From NCBI GenBank assembly GCA_016081115.2, contig CM071936.1, forward strand, positions 77,291,262-77,355,261: a stretch of 64,000 nt of DNA, read 5' to 3'. The position numbers were made by a program, and so were the translations under genes. This document shows positions 46,655 through 59,162 of the stretch, piece after piece. The notes below the pieces were generated by a model. It worked only from the letters and a program-made list of their open reading frames with translations. It was not told where the DNA came from and made no database searches. This DNA is from Rehmannia glutinosa (lineage: Eukaryota > Streptophyta > Magnoliopsida > Lamiales > Orobanchaceae). Each line of letters starts with the position of its first letter. Position 1 is the first letter of the stretch.

Positions 46655-47330
46655 TATATATATATATATATATGTAATATTTAAACTCAAATAAACACAC
46701 ACATAAACCTAATAACATAATTAAACATATATAATCCATATACTACTACGACTGCCAATCTTATAATTAGTACAATAAATTCAATAATATAGCTCTAAAC
46801 CCTAATTATGCGTGGAAACTAAAGAGATTATTTATCTGATTTGTCGGATCAACTATGATAAAATTCACTTCGGCTTCTACCTAGTAGAATTTATACACAA
46901 ATTATTATATAATAGGATTATTAAAACTTAACCAAATTCAATATGAAACTAAAGAAAAAATTACAAAACCTTCAAATTTTTTCGAATGTTTTGTATCGCG
47001 ATTGAATTTTATTTCTTGTGTTCCCTTGATTCTTTCTTCCTTTCCTCTCTTATATTTTCTCTCGTTTTTCTTCTTTCTTTCTCCTTATTTCTTTCCTCTT
47101 CTTTTTTGTTTTTCTTCACTTGTCCGATCTTCTTTCAAACTATTACTTCTCCTTCATCTTTCATTCTTTCCTTTTATTAATCTATTTTCCACTTTCTCTT
47201 CCATTATGCCCCCACTATTTTTTTTTTTGCTCCATTATCCGTTCCACTATCCCCCATTTTCTCTACTTTCCATTCTTTTTGATTCTTTTGTTTTAAAAAT
47301 AAAATAAGTGGCTATGACAATAGAACTCAT
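46655..47330. other. LTR-like debris with pyrimidine-rich tract
   Basis: Starts with (TA)n, then AT-rich sequence, then a CT-rich stretch (46985-47290) giving false Phe/Leu/Ser-rich frames. It could be the second half of the Gypsy LTR remnant at 22120-23170, separated by the MULE chain; this is inference. Confidence 0.3.
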
Positions 47331-47524
47331 TTGACCAAAAGAATGCGATGTGAATAAGTAGTTAAATTGTTAAGGAGATATGTTTTCGAAAATTCTTGGT
47401 CTGGAATTATTTTTGGTTAAGTTTATATTATTTCATATATACATAATTATATATATTTAGAATAAGTTATAATCATATATATTTTTTGGTTAATATAAAT
47501 CCTGCTTTTCCTTTTGCTTATATT

Positions 47525-47895
47525 TTATTTAATCAAAAATTTGAAAATTGGGGGTGGGTGCTTCTGATTTTTGAAAAGTGCTTTTGGTATTTTAGTAAAT
47601 AAGAAGATTTGTTCTTTTATACTCTTATTCTCAAAATTTTATCAGAATCCTAAATTGTCCTTTCTCTTCCTAAATCTTCATACCATTCATATATGGATGT
47701 TTTTGACTTTATATCCAAAAACTAATTTTGAAAGTGCTTTTTCCCCCCAAATAATTCAACGGTTCATTATGCTATCCATGTGGGTAGTACCCAACTTCCG
47801 TTGGATGTTGACACATGTGCCATTTTTTTTCTTTGGGGAGTTCTCTTGTGAGACCGTTTCATGGATTTAGATCCGTGAGACGGAGCTCCATTACC
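47525..47895 (-). repeat. Dispersed repeat (copy 3 of the family at 58370-58590 and 61860-62098)
   Basis: 47765-47830 (GTGGGTAGTACCCAACTTCC, then GATGTTGACACATGTGCC) is the inverse of 61905-61960 and 58400-58460, and both continue into the GTGAGACCGT MITE core (47849-47885). The left part differs. Confidence 0.5.
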
Positions 47896-47917
47896 CATAA
47901 TTCACATGCCCCTTCTG

Positions 47918-48079
47918 TCACGCCCCGAATTACATACCCAATAAAATAGAGTAGCATCCAATAGGGTACAACCCAAATATTCCGACTTAGGTTCATCAAG
48001 AGCTATTATCTATGTACAAACAACTAAAAAATATAACTACATCGGAAGTCCATAAATCATAACATATAATTATAATAGA
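47918..48079 (+). mobile_element. Possible Gypsy LTR start
   Basis: TGTCACGCCCCGAATTAC (47919 onward) resembles the start of plant Gypsy chromovirus LTRs. The sequence is cut by the CACTA element at 48080 and resumes at 49524 (GTTGTAACACACCTAGC). The far end is not identified. Confidence 0.35.
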
Positions 48080-49520
48080 CACTACAACATAAATGACATT
48101 AGGTAACACAAATTTTGTAGCACTTTTTACATAAGGTACATATGTAACACATATTTGTAACACTTTTTACATTACAATATTTATGTAACACTTTTGTAGC
48201 ACTTTATCAATATGTAACACTTATATGTAACACTTTTAGATAAGTAACACTTTTTAAGTATCACTTTTTTTTGTTACTTCTTTTGTAACGTAAATTAGTA
48301 ACACTTTTATCAATATGTAACGCTTATATGTAACACTTTTATATAAGTAACTTTTTAAGTATCACTTTTTTTTGTTATTTCTTTTGTAACGCAAATATGT
48401 ATCACTTTATTTAAGAAGCACTCTTGGCAACACTATATTTTATTGATTGTAACACTTTTTAAGCTATATTTTAGTAACACAAAATTATATAACTATCATT
48501 AAATCATGTCAAAGATTTATTTAATTAATTGATGTCACCAAACCTAAAAATTGTAGACATCATGTACTGCTTTTTTTAATGAATATTTTTTTTTTTACAA
48601 AGTATTTTAGTTTTGCTTTTATTTGTTTATTTTTTACGAAGGTAATTAATTCCGTCTTAATACCGATGGAAAATGCACATGTATATATTTTATTATTATT
48701 ATTTATTTATTTTTTAATTTTTACTAACGGAGACCAATTTCATCGTTAACTTTTTTTTATTTTTTTTACTTTTGAAAACAATTACCAATAAATTGATGTT
48801 GTCGGTAATTACTTAGGAATTTTTTCCGTCCGTAAATTATTTTTTTGTTATTTTCTTTATTATTTAATTTTTTTACTGTTAGGACTTTTTTATCTGTTGG
48901 TAAATTAATTTTATTTTTTTATATATTTTTTGTTTTTACTGATTGAATATTTATCAGTCGATAAATTTATTTTATATATTTTTTATATTTTTAAGTTGTT
49001 GTGTCCTTTAATATATAATATAATATGATTTTCATACATACAGTGTATAATATAATTTAATACATATATTTATAAAATATAATCTTTATTATATAAAATA
49101 TATTATAGATACATATAATATATTGTAATAAGAATCAACTTAGCTTAGTGGCAAATTGCCACTTCCATACATAACAGGTCGTGGGTTCGAATCTACTTGG
49201 TGGCAAAAAATAGTATTTCTACGAAGTGCTAGAAGTATTTTTTTTAAAGTGTTACAAATATAAAAAGTGTTACAAAAAAGTGTTACATAAGATTCATTTG
49301 TAACACTTTAGAAATATTGTTTCAAAGTGTTACCAATAGAAAACTTAATGTAACACTTAGAAAAAATGTTACTACAAGCTAATAAAAGTGATATCTTAGA
49401 CTATAGGTAGCACGGGCAAGTGTAGCGCCATAAAAGTGCTACCTATTGTCTATAGTAACATTTTATGGCCATTACGTAACATTTTTTGAGTGTTAGCTAA
49501 TATCATTTTATGTTGTAGTG
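48080..49520. mobile_element. Short CACTA element (1.44 kb) with target duplication AGA
   Basis: Left CACTACAACATAAATGACAT, inverse right CACTACAACATAAAATGATA, both followed by ATTAGnTAACAC. The 3-bp target duplication AGA is present on both sides (48077-48079, 49521-49523). Subterminal motifs are TGTAACACTTTT/AAAAGTGTTAC, quite different from the TGACGA motif of the large CACTA element, so it belongs to another subfamily. No transposase; a SINE-like insertion lies inside. Confidence 0.85.
49130..49230 (+). mobile_element. tRNA-derived SINE head
   Basis: A-box-like TAGCTTAGTGGC (49141) and B box GGGTTCGAATC (49183-49193) are spaced as in tRNA-derived SINEs. The 3' end is not defined; it sits within the short CACTA element. 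Confidence 0.5.
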
Positions 49521-51998
49521 AGAGTTGTAACACACCTAGCTATTACAAGATAAATAGTTATATTATTCAGGCGCGGATGGATAAGCCCTTCAAGCAGAAA
49601 CTGCTATGTATAGTCACTCTCAATCCGGAAAGCTTGACGCCAGTCTCATCGATCTCAAAATATTATGTCTCTGAAAAGATTTTATAAAAATTGTGGGGTG
49701 AGCTAAACGAGCTTAGTGGTTGGGGTAGAGGAATGCAATTTTGTTTAATTAAAAGTTGAAATAGTTATATTTACTTGAGCAGAACACTTGGTGAGTCCAA
49801 AGGATAGTTTTATATGCATGATAAGGACGCAAATAAAATTCATTTACCGCAATGATCGGGAACATATTGCAATTCAATAACGATAAATTAATTTTTAATG
49901 CTAGCAGTGAAGCAATGCACATTATGGAACCACAGTTGGTCAGGTACAACAAAGATTTTGTTTTTTCAAACGAACAATAGATATCCAAATTTAAAAAAAA
50001 TAATGGATATCTTGTTTTAAAATACAGTCATTTTGATATAAATAGTTAATTAATTAGCCAGTCAGTCCGAAAGAAGAAAGCAGGTTCAGTGTTGATCAGA
50101 CACTGACCCTGTTCGTTCTCCTTATAACTCCTAAACAGTATTTGGTTGAAGCCCAGTCACCATATCCCTCCCTGTAGGCTCGACGTCTCTTTAGCTACGG
50201 ACTTTTTACCTAGAGATCGTCATATTCATGAATATACCGTTCTACGACCCAAGTTCTGTCGCCGTCTCCGGCCCGACCAGAAAGTGGGAATAGGCAAATG
50301 GGTAGTCAAACAAGGACCACAGGCAACCTGTTCGATCCATTGTCTAATCCACCCACGCCGCAATGGACTCAGTCAATAAATATTTTTTTATCAAAATGAC
50401 ATTTATTTGCCCAAAGGCCAAGTCAAGCAGTCATTAGAGTTGCGATATGAACATAAATGTACATTCAAATAATGAATGACACAGTTAATGTTTTCCTTAA
50501 CAAACTAAATTATCTTGAAAGAAACAAAACCAAAGAATCATAGAATAGTCTAATATTGTAAACTTTATAAAAATAACGTATATTGTGAAATTATGAATTC
50601 AAGAAATAGTTAATGCCATGAAATAATGAAATTGCAAACAAACCTAGTTTTTTCTTTACGAAAATAAAATTTTGCCCACCTTTGACTTAGAGGTTGCCTT
50701 AATGATGTGCAGATGCAAATTCTAGTTGTTGGGCTTGATCTCGTCTCCTTATTCTCTTGGACGTGATGCTAAAAGTTTGCTAATTGCCTCTCCTTCCTAG
50801 CCTTAGATTAAATGTAAAATAACTGTAAAAATATAGGGTATCCATCTTCACATTTAAATAAATATGTTTACTATACAGAATCTTTTAAAGTGGCTTAATT
50901 TCTCATACTCAAAAGTGTTCTAGAATCATTTAATAAGATTCAAGGATTTTAGATTAGTCTTGGACCTTGTAAAGTTTCAGTTTAGTAATCAACTTCTAAG
51001 TAATCCATATATGCCTGCGTCTTCTTAATATTGACCCGAAATCTATATAAAATTTACAAGAAAAGTCCTTTGCTTCGGTCATTAGCTGAAAATGCATCCA
51101 AGATATAGATTCCTACTATAACCAATTAACAAATTAACTGTCCAACAATAAGTTTGATCATATATATAACCTAAATCATAATTAAACTCCATTTTCACAA
51201 TTTCAAATCATTTAAAGTGAAACTCATTTGAAGGAACATTTTACCCACCAAATTACTCAGTGAAGTGAAATTTTTCATAATATGTTACAAACACCTTAAA
51301 AGAAACGCAAGAGCCTTTTTGCATTAACTAATGGATATACTTCTATATTTCACAAACCATTTTTTTCAAAATTAACCAAAATTGTTCATTTATATAATTT
51401 TTCGGAAAATATTGTGTCTGCTATTCTTAGTAATATTTTTCTAATATTTTTGAACAATTAAATCAAGTCTATCAACATTTGAAGCCTAATACATGAAGTC
51501 ATCAGTCAAAGGCTTCTCATTTAAGACAATTCAAAAATAATCACAATTTGACATAAACAGTTAATAAGATTTATAGTCATTCCATTACTTTCAAGACAAA
51601 GCATGAATTAACAAAACCCATTTAAGTGACATATAAGAATTTTGTACCCACCTTCAATACTTCCCCAAATCTTTCACAGTCTTCATCAACAACACTTTCT
51701 ATCCAAGAACAAATTTAACCAAATAATCTTTTCGCAAATCCAAGAAAAATTCAAAATTTTCAAGATCAATTCATACCTTTCTAATCCTTATGCGATGGGT
51801 AATAAAAATATCTACTCAAATCTGGACCTCCACGGATAAATCTAAACTCACAATTTCTTTGTAGCTTTCATCGAAGTCTAGTAGCAATTGCTTAGGCGGT
51901 GTTTTGAGGTGTAAGTTGGTATGTAGATTACAAGAGAATTAATTCTTCTTTCTATTAATGGTATAAAAGAAAAATGGGTAAATTATTTCGCTGTCTTT
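49521..51998. other. LTR-like debris and AT-rich sequence, no gene
   Basis: 49524-49740 and 50390-50460 carry phrases of Gypsy LTRs (GTGGGGTGAGCTAAACGAGC, TTATTTGCCCAAAGGC). 50460-51640 is AT-rich without recognisable features. 51640-51960 has T-poor, C-rich leader-like sequence. No exon is supported. Confidence 0.35.
50120..50385. other. GC-rich island of unknown origin, possibly organellar
   Basis: Composition jumps relative to the flanks (CGCCGTCTCCGGCCCGACC). A 77-codon frame (50146-50379) has no recognisable motif. Organellar origin is a guess from composition. Confidence 0.25.
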
Positions 51999-52300
51999 TT
52001 TTTTTTTAATCGAAAGTAACTTTATATAAACTCAAGGGAGAAACTTTACAATCGTGGCACAATGCCAATAGCCCAAGCAAGGAGACAATAGCCTTACTGG
52101 GAATGAATCCACTCACGGATCAAATTAAACAAACTATGCAACACCAGCCCAAAATACGCAAGCTAACTATACAGACCAAGGGCCCAGCAAAGACAAAACT
52201 AAACAAAAGGCACCAATCAGGTGGCAAAAAAGGAAGAAACAATCTTGCTGAACGAAAGAGAGGTGGTGCTATTGCTTGGTTGTTGCTTTGTAAATGAGAT
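51999..52300 (-). mobile_element. Truncated LINE/SINE-like 3' end with oligo(A) tail
   Basis: A T-run on plus (51999-52008) followed by TTTATATAAACTCAAGGGAG and TTTACAATCGTGGCACAATG resembles the inverse of a plant LINE/SINE 3' terminus. No RT frame. Confidence 0.35.
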
Positions 52301-52869
52301 GATAAGGATTGAAAAATGATATTAATTTGAGTAATAGATAAGGAAAAAATATTACTCCTCTCCAGCCAGTGCCACGCAATTCACGGCTACAGTGGAGTAG
52401 GAAAGAGAAAAGAAAAAAAATGGCTAATATGTGTCTTTCTCTTGTGCTACATATCTGGCACCAAGAATGTGGGTCCTTTTAGTGGATAAATGATCTAACT
52501 TTTGTGTAAAATGAGCTCAAATTTGGCATTCAACAAACAACGTAATGGGCTGAAAAATGAGTTGGAGTTTAATACAGGGGGAATTTTTAAAGTACCCACT
52601 ATGGATACTGGATATTCTTTTCTATCTATAGACATAAGAAAACTCTTTTCTACCCAATTTGACAAAAATGCCCCTACTTTAATTTGAAGATTTTGAATTT
52701 TGAAACTGATGCAATTAATGTTTTCCTTGAAAATCGTGTACACTTCCCCCCAAATACACACACCTATGTATAAAATCGTATACCCATATCGCGCCATATC
52801 GTGCCAACCCCATGTACATATACATATACATATCGTGCCCAAAATCGTGTCATATCATGCATATCGTGC

Positions 52870-53110
52870 CAACTTATATCGTGTCATATCGTGCCTCATT
52901 TAAAATTAGGCACGAAAATGAGGCACGATATCGTGCCTAATTTTAAATAAGGCACGAAATATCGTGCCTCAAGTTAAAAATAGGCACGAAATATCGTGCC
53001 TATATTGGACACGAAATCGTGCCTCCAGTTAAAAATAGGCACGATATCGTGCCTAATATAGAGCACGATATCGTGCCTAATTTTAACTGAGGCACGATAT
53101 CGTGCCTCGT
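52870..53110. repeat. Cluster of perfect palindromes AGGCACGATATCGTGCCT
   Basis: Perfect 18-bp palindromes lie at 52921-52938, 53037-53054 and 53090-53107. Variants: AGGCACGAAATATCGTGCCT at 52950 and 52982, GCACGATATCGTGC at 53063 and an imperfect one at 53008. They are linked by TAATTTTAAnT or its inverse, so linkers also pair with each other. Isolated half-units (TATCGTGCC) occur from 52795. No flanking gene. Confidence 0.85.
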
Positions 53111-53355
53111 GCCAAATTTGCATGAGAATCATTCAAATTACGTAAATTAAGGTACTTTCCTTCAAGGCTTCAACCAACTCCAAAAAAGATGGGCAAATCT
53201 CCCCTTATTCACACGTATAATCATCCCTCATAGCATCCCTATTTTTTCGCCCATTATGCAAAAATTTCGCCCCAATTATAGATTATGATGACCCTCCTTT
53301 TGACTTCCCAAAAAATTCAAATTAAGAGAGGTTGGAATTGGAGTAACTGCCTTGT

Positions 53356-53505
53356 GTTGATCCTTTGATTGACTTTCCAAAAAAATCAAATTAATTGATT
53401 TTGATCAAAGTTGTTTCAACAAAAAAATCGAATTAATTGATTTTGATCAAAGTTGTTTCAACAAAAAAATTGAATTAATTGATTTTGATCAAAGTTGTTT
53501 GTTGA
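53356..53505. repeat. 42-bp tandem repeat, about 3.5 copies
   Basis: Exact unit at 53398-53439 and 53440-53481 (TTTTGATCAAAGTTGTTTCA, then ACAAAAAAATCGAATTAATT, GA), partial at 53482-53505, and a diverged copy before. Confidence 0.8.
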
Positions 53506-54060
53506 AAATACGTTAAAAAATCCACAAAATTATTTTCAATCTAAATATTAAAATATAAAAGAACACAAAAATTTGTTTAAAAAACAAAAAAAGAATCGAA
53601 GTTATTTTCAAATCAAAAAATTACAAAACAATTAAACGTGAAAATGGTTTTAAAAAAACTATGCACTTTTTTTAAAATATTTTCCATTTATTTAAAGTAT
53701 CTTAAAATTATAAAATAATAAAAACTCAATATTATTTTCGAATTTTCTTTTTATAATAAACGATTTTACAAAAATCTGATTTTATTTTAAAAAAAAAACT
53801 AATACTTGTGTTAAAAATCTGAAAATAATGAAAGTATATTAATGTGAGAGAGAAATATGTGAGAGATAAAGTATCAAGGTTATTTAGGTAAAAGAACCAC
53901 AAAAGTGGGTAGAAAACTTATTTTTTTTATCTCACATGTCATAAAAGTTTTTGTCTTATCCTAAATGCGTAGTTATCACAATTTGCTCTTAAATCAATAT
54001 ATAAATTAAACCTCAATTATTTATCATCTCGGTATTCATATCATTATTTAAATGCAAGGT
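53506..54060. other. AT-rich sequence, nothing recognised
   Basis: A/T-rich homopolymer-laden DNA without ORF or repeat boundary. Confidence 0.5.
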
Positions 54061-54384
54061 CTCACACCTTCACCCTCTCTCTCTATATATACTCACCTAT
54101 CCCCCCATCTCTCCTCACATCCCACTTCTCTCATGGTCCTCTCTCCTCAGGGTCGTTTCTATGTTATAAAGGGTCAAGTGCGGAACAAAAAATGGGGCCC
54201 TTTGTACTAATATAAAAAAAAATTAAAAAAAAGCTAATTAATCAATGTTACGAAAAATAATTTCATTGATCAAAACATAAACATTATATTTCAACTTCAA
54301 CGTTCCAATTTTATAAAAATAGTGCTACAAAGAGATGCTTTAGTATCATTACATCATAGATTTAAAGGAAAAACTACCAATACA

Positions 54385-57041
54385 TTAGCCATAGAAAATT
54401 GATCTCCTCGCATTTTTATCTGCAAAATCATCAATCAGTCTTTCATAATTAAGTTTGTCGAGAAATTCACTCTCAATTGAGATCAAAGATAATGCATTCA
54501 GTCTTGTCTGGGTCGTGGTTGATCTCAAACAAGATTTCAACCACTTCAATCTAGAAAAGCTTCTCTCTGTTGATGCAACAGTCACCGGAATAGTCAACAA
54601 TATCTTGTATGCAATGAATGAATTGGGAAAACAATTCATTCTTTTCAAAAAGTTCATTATTGCACAAGCTGTTTTTGCTTCATGCTGTAAAATATGCCGC
54701 ACGATCTTTAATTCTTGATATAAATTATCTCCATCTAAATCTGAAATATCGGGTTTTATGCCCTCTTTCCTTTGTAGTTTTATTTCAAGATTTTTGCAAC
54801 GAGCCTTGAAGTCCCCATCAACTAATGAACTCAACTTTTCAGCTGTGAAAAGGAACCCAAAAAGATCTTCATATTCCTCATATTGCTCAAATCTTTTCTT
54901 CAAAGACCCAATTGTTGGATCAACTATGTATAAAAAGTAATGAATCCTAAAACATTCCTCTGCTCATACTTGTGGCATTTGGGAAGACTCACATAAGAGC
55001 TCATCAAAATGTCTTTTTCTATATATTTGTCTCGTTTCAGAAAAAAAAAAATACGATCAATTTCCATTGATGAAGCAAGTTCTTTTGCAGTATTGATTGC
55101 ATGGTTGAATTCGGTTTCTCTATACTCTTCAAACGAAGCAATTAACCCTTTTAACTTTGATCATAGCAATATCTATAAGCATGTCCTCCGATTGCAAGTC
55201 TTTGCTAATAATATTAACTTTACCTAGTATATCATACCAAATAACCATGCCTACTAAGAAATCAAAGTTTCCAAGTTCAAAAGTTGCCAAAGACTTAGCT
55301 TCACTTCTTATTTTGGAGTCAATATCTCTTTCTTCGGAAAGTTGAAGTAAAGCTTCTCTAATATGTTGAGCTTGCAGAACTATTGCTTTAACACTTTCAA
55401 TGCGACTTTCCCATCGAGTGGTTGACAATGGCTTAAAAGTTAAATCTTTAATCGTTACATTATCTACCAAAATCTTCCACCTCTTTGTAGAATGAGAAAA
55501 TAATGTATAAATTCATTGTATCACTCCAAAGAAGTCTTTTGCTTTTCCACAAAATTTGCAATATCACAAAGTGTTAAGTTCAAACAATGACAACCACAAG
55601 GAGTATATAATGCTCTAGGATTTCTATCCAAAAGTTTCTTTTGACGCCTTGATGTCTCCCTTTCATATTTGCCCCATTATCATATCCTTGCCCTCTTACA
55701 TTATCAATATCAAGACCAAGACTCTTCAACACATTTTGCAACTCTTCAAATGATCCTTGTCCAGATGTGTCATCAACTTTTATAAATCCCAAAAAATATT
55801 CTTCTACTTTTATTGGATTTATTGAAACATCAACACATCATATAACCCAAGACATTTGCTCCTGGTTACTTACATCAGGAGTGCAATCAAGTATCACAGA
55901 AAAAAACTTAGCCTCTTTAATCTTTTTAAGAACAGAACTCTTGATTTCAGAAGCTAGCAAACATATCAATTCGTTCTGAATTTTAGGGCTAAGATAATGA
56001 TTATGTACCTTACTTTTATTGTGCTCCTTCATCACTGGATCCCATTCAGCAATCATCTCAATCAATGACATAAAGTTTCCATTGCTATCTTCATATACTT
56101 CCGCATTACTACCACGAAATGCCAAGTTCTGTTTAGCCAAAAATCTCACAACTGAAATTAGTCGATGTAAAACTAACCTCCAATGCACCTTTGCTTTCTT
56201 AATTTGATCTTGAATATCATGATTAATTGTTTTACCCTTTTCTAATCTGATACGCAAATCAATCCAATCAGTGTATATTTTTACATGCTCAATACTTGTC
56301 TCATGTTCTTTAAGTCTACTACTAAAATGCCCTCAATCACAATATCCCTCATTTGCTAATTGACTTGGTTGATGGCCTTTTTTAAGCAACTTGCAACAAG
56401 AGCAGAATGCTTTGTCAAGTGCTTTTGAATACACCAATCAATCTCTATGGTGTTTTTGACCATTTGGTAAAATCCGAGTGTAAAAATCTAAAGAAAAACA
56501 TCTTTTTGCTCCATCTTTGGGACCTTTTCCTGTTAATACATCTCTTATCGGACTCTTTTCCACTAATTGATCCTTCCACTAATTGATCCTTCCACTTAAG
56601 ATCTAAATTCTCCCAATTTTTCGGATCAAATATGTCAAGTGGAATTGATGAATTTGGTTATTCATTCACTACACTAACAATGTCATCATCACTTTCTGAG
56701 TTAATAACGTCATCTCCATCACAATCAACATGAGCTTGACCAACATCATCATCTTCTAGGCCTCCATGATTGATATTATCATAAATTTTCAAGTTTAAGC
56801 CATCGCCACTTTGATTGTCCTCAATTTCATTCACACCTCCATCCATATTATTTTCAAATGTCAAACCTTCATATAATTCATCACCATCTTTTTGTTCTTC
56901 ATTGGCTAAATCTTCATGTGATGGGTTTGACGTCACAACAAATCTATTTAATGCTCCTATTTGAGATTCAACAAACTCTTCTGCTTGTCTTCTTTTCTTG
57001 CATTTTTCATGTCCAGATGGATATATTCGAGTAGGAGGCAT
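54385..57041 (-). pseudogene. Tip100/ZMYM1-like hAT transposase, broken
   Basis: ATG at 57041 gives MPPTRIYPSGHEKCKKRRQA, the family's N-terminal basic segment, then an acidic region to a stop at 56660. The next frame continues DIFDPKNWENLDLKWKD and a TTF-type zinc finger with FCSCCKLLKKG (near 56390). 56257-55838 encodes HWRLVLHRLISVVRFLAKQN and FFSVILDCTPDVS with the first catalytic Asp. 55792-55580 has [12 protein letters not shown] with the second Asp. 55470-55129 is a helical insertion. The hAT C-terminal dimerisation domain is at 54620-54420 (KILLTIPVTVASTERSFSRL, KSCLRSTTTQTRLNALSL). At least five stops or frameshifts separate these frames. Function in the family: cut-and-paste transposition. 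Confidence 0.8.
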
Positions 57042-57408
57042 TTGCAATTTTCTATTGAAAAAAAAATATAATTTAGTATATAATATTAAATGTAAGCCAT
57101 CCATTACACATGTTCTACATTTGCAATAAAATAATTTTAAGTAAAATAGAATAAACATTGAAAAGATAATGAAACTTTAAGTAGAATAAAATAAGCATTG
57201 AAAGAATAATCAAACCCTATGCCAAATTGAATAGACATTGATACAATTTATGTTAACAGAAAAATAGAAGAATTAAAGATAAATAATTCTTACAAAAAAT
57301 ATATTTGCTTGAGATTTTTGTTGATGAGTTTTTTTGGAGATGTAAGCTATATGCCCTTGTTTTTGTCTCTGTTTTTTCCTTTTTTTCTCTATTTTTCGTG
57401 CTTCTAAT
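56837..57408. repeat. 572-bp duplication, copy next to the transposase (B)
   Basis: Repeats at 58590-59162 with few differences. It covers the leader and the first ~76 codons of the transposase. Confidence 0.9.
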
Positions 57409-58592
57409 AGAAAATGGTAATATTGCTTAACTATTTTTATTTTTACAGATGTTATCGATAAACTTGTGTAAGTTAATTTATAAACTTTAATCTCTTGTAG
57501 GATTTTCAGCATCAATAGATGAAGTGATTCAAGATATCATGGGTCTGATCGTATCAACAAGAGTTGTGAAACTGAAGTAGAATGCATAGAAGATTCAAAC
57601 TCATATGTTGTGAGTATATATGCACATACTTGATTTATTTTTATTAAAATATCTTATTTGAAAGTCTTAATGTTTTTCTTTTACTGCATTGCAGGTCACT
57701 TAGAGAAGAAATGAAGTAAAAGTATGAAGTATGGTGATGGTGTTTTAGAGCAGCAAATATTTAAAATCGTGATAAATCATAAACTTTCATTCCTTATGAA
57801 TTTTCCAGTTTGGTTTGTAATTTTATGGGTTTTGACTTGAATGAGACATGTTATTTTCATGTTGTATGACACATTATGTGATTATGGGATGTTGAAAACA
57901 TTGTTGAATGTATTTTATTTGTAATTTTAGGTTTTTCTTTTTTTTTTTGGGGAATATTTTCGTGTCAAGCATGTTTTTCATATTGTTTGCAAACCTTTTA
58001 AGTTATATAAGTTTTTCGTGTCGGGTCGGGTAACTCGTGTCATAAATGGGTCGTCTTCGTATCATGTATCTTGACACGAATAATTAAACGGGTCGTGTTC
58101 GTGTCTAAGTCAGACCTGTAATACATGTGTCAGAACACGACCAGCGAACACGAAAAACGACACGATTGACACTCCTAGATGGGAAGAGAGAGGAAGGGAG
58201 ACCAATGAGAGGAGAGAAAGAGAGAAGGGGACCATGAGAAGACATAAGAGAGAGAGGAGGGAGGACCAATGAGAGGAGAGGGAAAGAAGAGGGTAGAGAG
58301 GATATGGGACCACATGAGGATCCGTCTCACGGATTAAGACCCGTGAGACGGTCTCACACAAGTTTTTGAAAAACAAAATCATTACAACCATGTTTTGTAT
58401 AATGAGACACATGTCAACATCGCATTGGAGTTGGCACTACCCACTTAGGTAGCATCGAATTAACCCAATTCAACATTGATTTTTCTGGCTTTTAAATTCT
58501 ATTTGTAAACATTATTAATTTTTGATTCTCAACTATCAATGTTCCTACTACAACAAAAGTGTTTGCAAACACTCCCTTAGTCAAACACCCTC
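57409..58592 (+). mobile_element. Inserted 1.18-kb block (X) copied from an Ac-type hAT and its flank
   Basis: Nearly identical to 60909-62098 in the same orientation. It contains the last transposase exons (SIDEVIQDIMG region at 57508), the hAT right end (GATTGACACTCCT near 58167) and the flanking DNA beyond it. At its left it starts at AAAATGG and at its right it joins copy B' with a short CACCCTC overlap. Confidence 0.85.
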
Positions 58593-59162
58593 CATCCATA
58601 TTATTTTCAAATGTCAAACCTTCATATAATTCATCACCATCTTTTTGTTCTTCATTGGCTAAATCTTCATGTGATGGGTTTGACTTCACAACAAATCAAT
58701 TTAATGCTCCTATTTGAGATTCAACAAACTCTTCTGCTTGTCTTCTTTTCTTGCGTTTTTCATGTCCAGATGGATATTTTCGAGTAGGAGGCATTTGCCA
58801 TTTTCTATTGAAAAAAATTATAATTTAGTATAAAATATTAAATGTAAGTCATCCATTACACATGTTCTACATTTGCAATAAAAAAATCTTAAGTAAAATA
58901 AAATAAACATTGAAAAGATAATGAAACTTTAAGTAGAATAGAATAAACATTGAAGAATAATCAAACCCAATGCCAAATTGAATAGACATTGATACAATTT
59001 ATGTTAATAGAAAAATAGAATAATTAAAGATAAAGAACTCTTACAAAAAAAATATTTGTTTGAGATTTTTGTTGATGAGGTTTTTTGAAGATGTAAGCAT
59101 TAATTATGCCCTTGTTTTTGTCTCTGCTTTTCTCTTTTTTCTCTTATTTTCGTGCTTCTAAT
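58590..59162. repeat. 572-bp duplication, distal copy (B')
   Basis: Carries its own start codon (minus, 58794) and first codons of the Tip100 ORF, then breaks at the junction with block X. Beyond it, 59163-59487 is the unique 5' end of the element, GC-rich towards the terminus. Confidence 0.9.

Noticed and set aside
47002..47307. 101-codon Phe/Ser/Leu-rich frame suggesting a membrane protein
   Set aside because: CT-rich low-complexity DNA; no start context or homologous feature.
49130..49230. Functional tRNA gene
   Set aside because: A and B boxes are present but the sequence does not fold into a cloverleaf with a paired acceptor stem by eye; SINE head is a better reading.
50146..50379. 77-codon frame in a GC-rich island
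   Set aside because: No motif recognised; composition alone does not support a gene.
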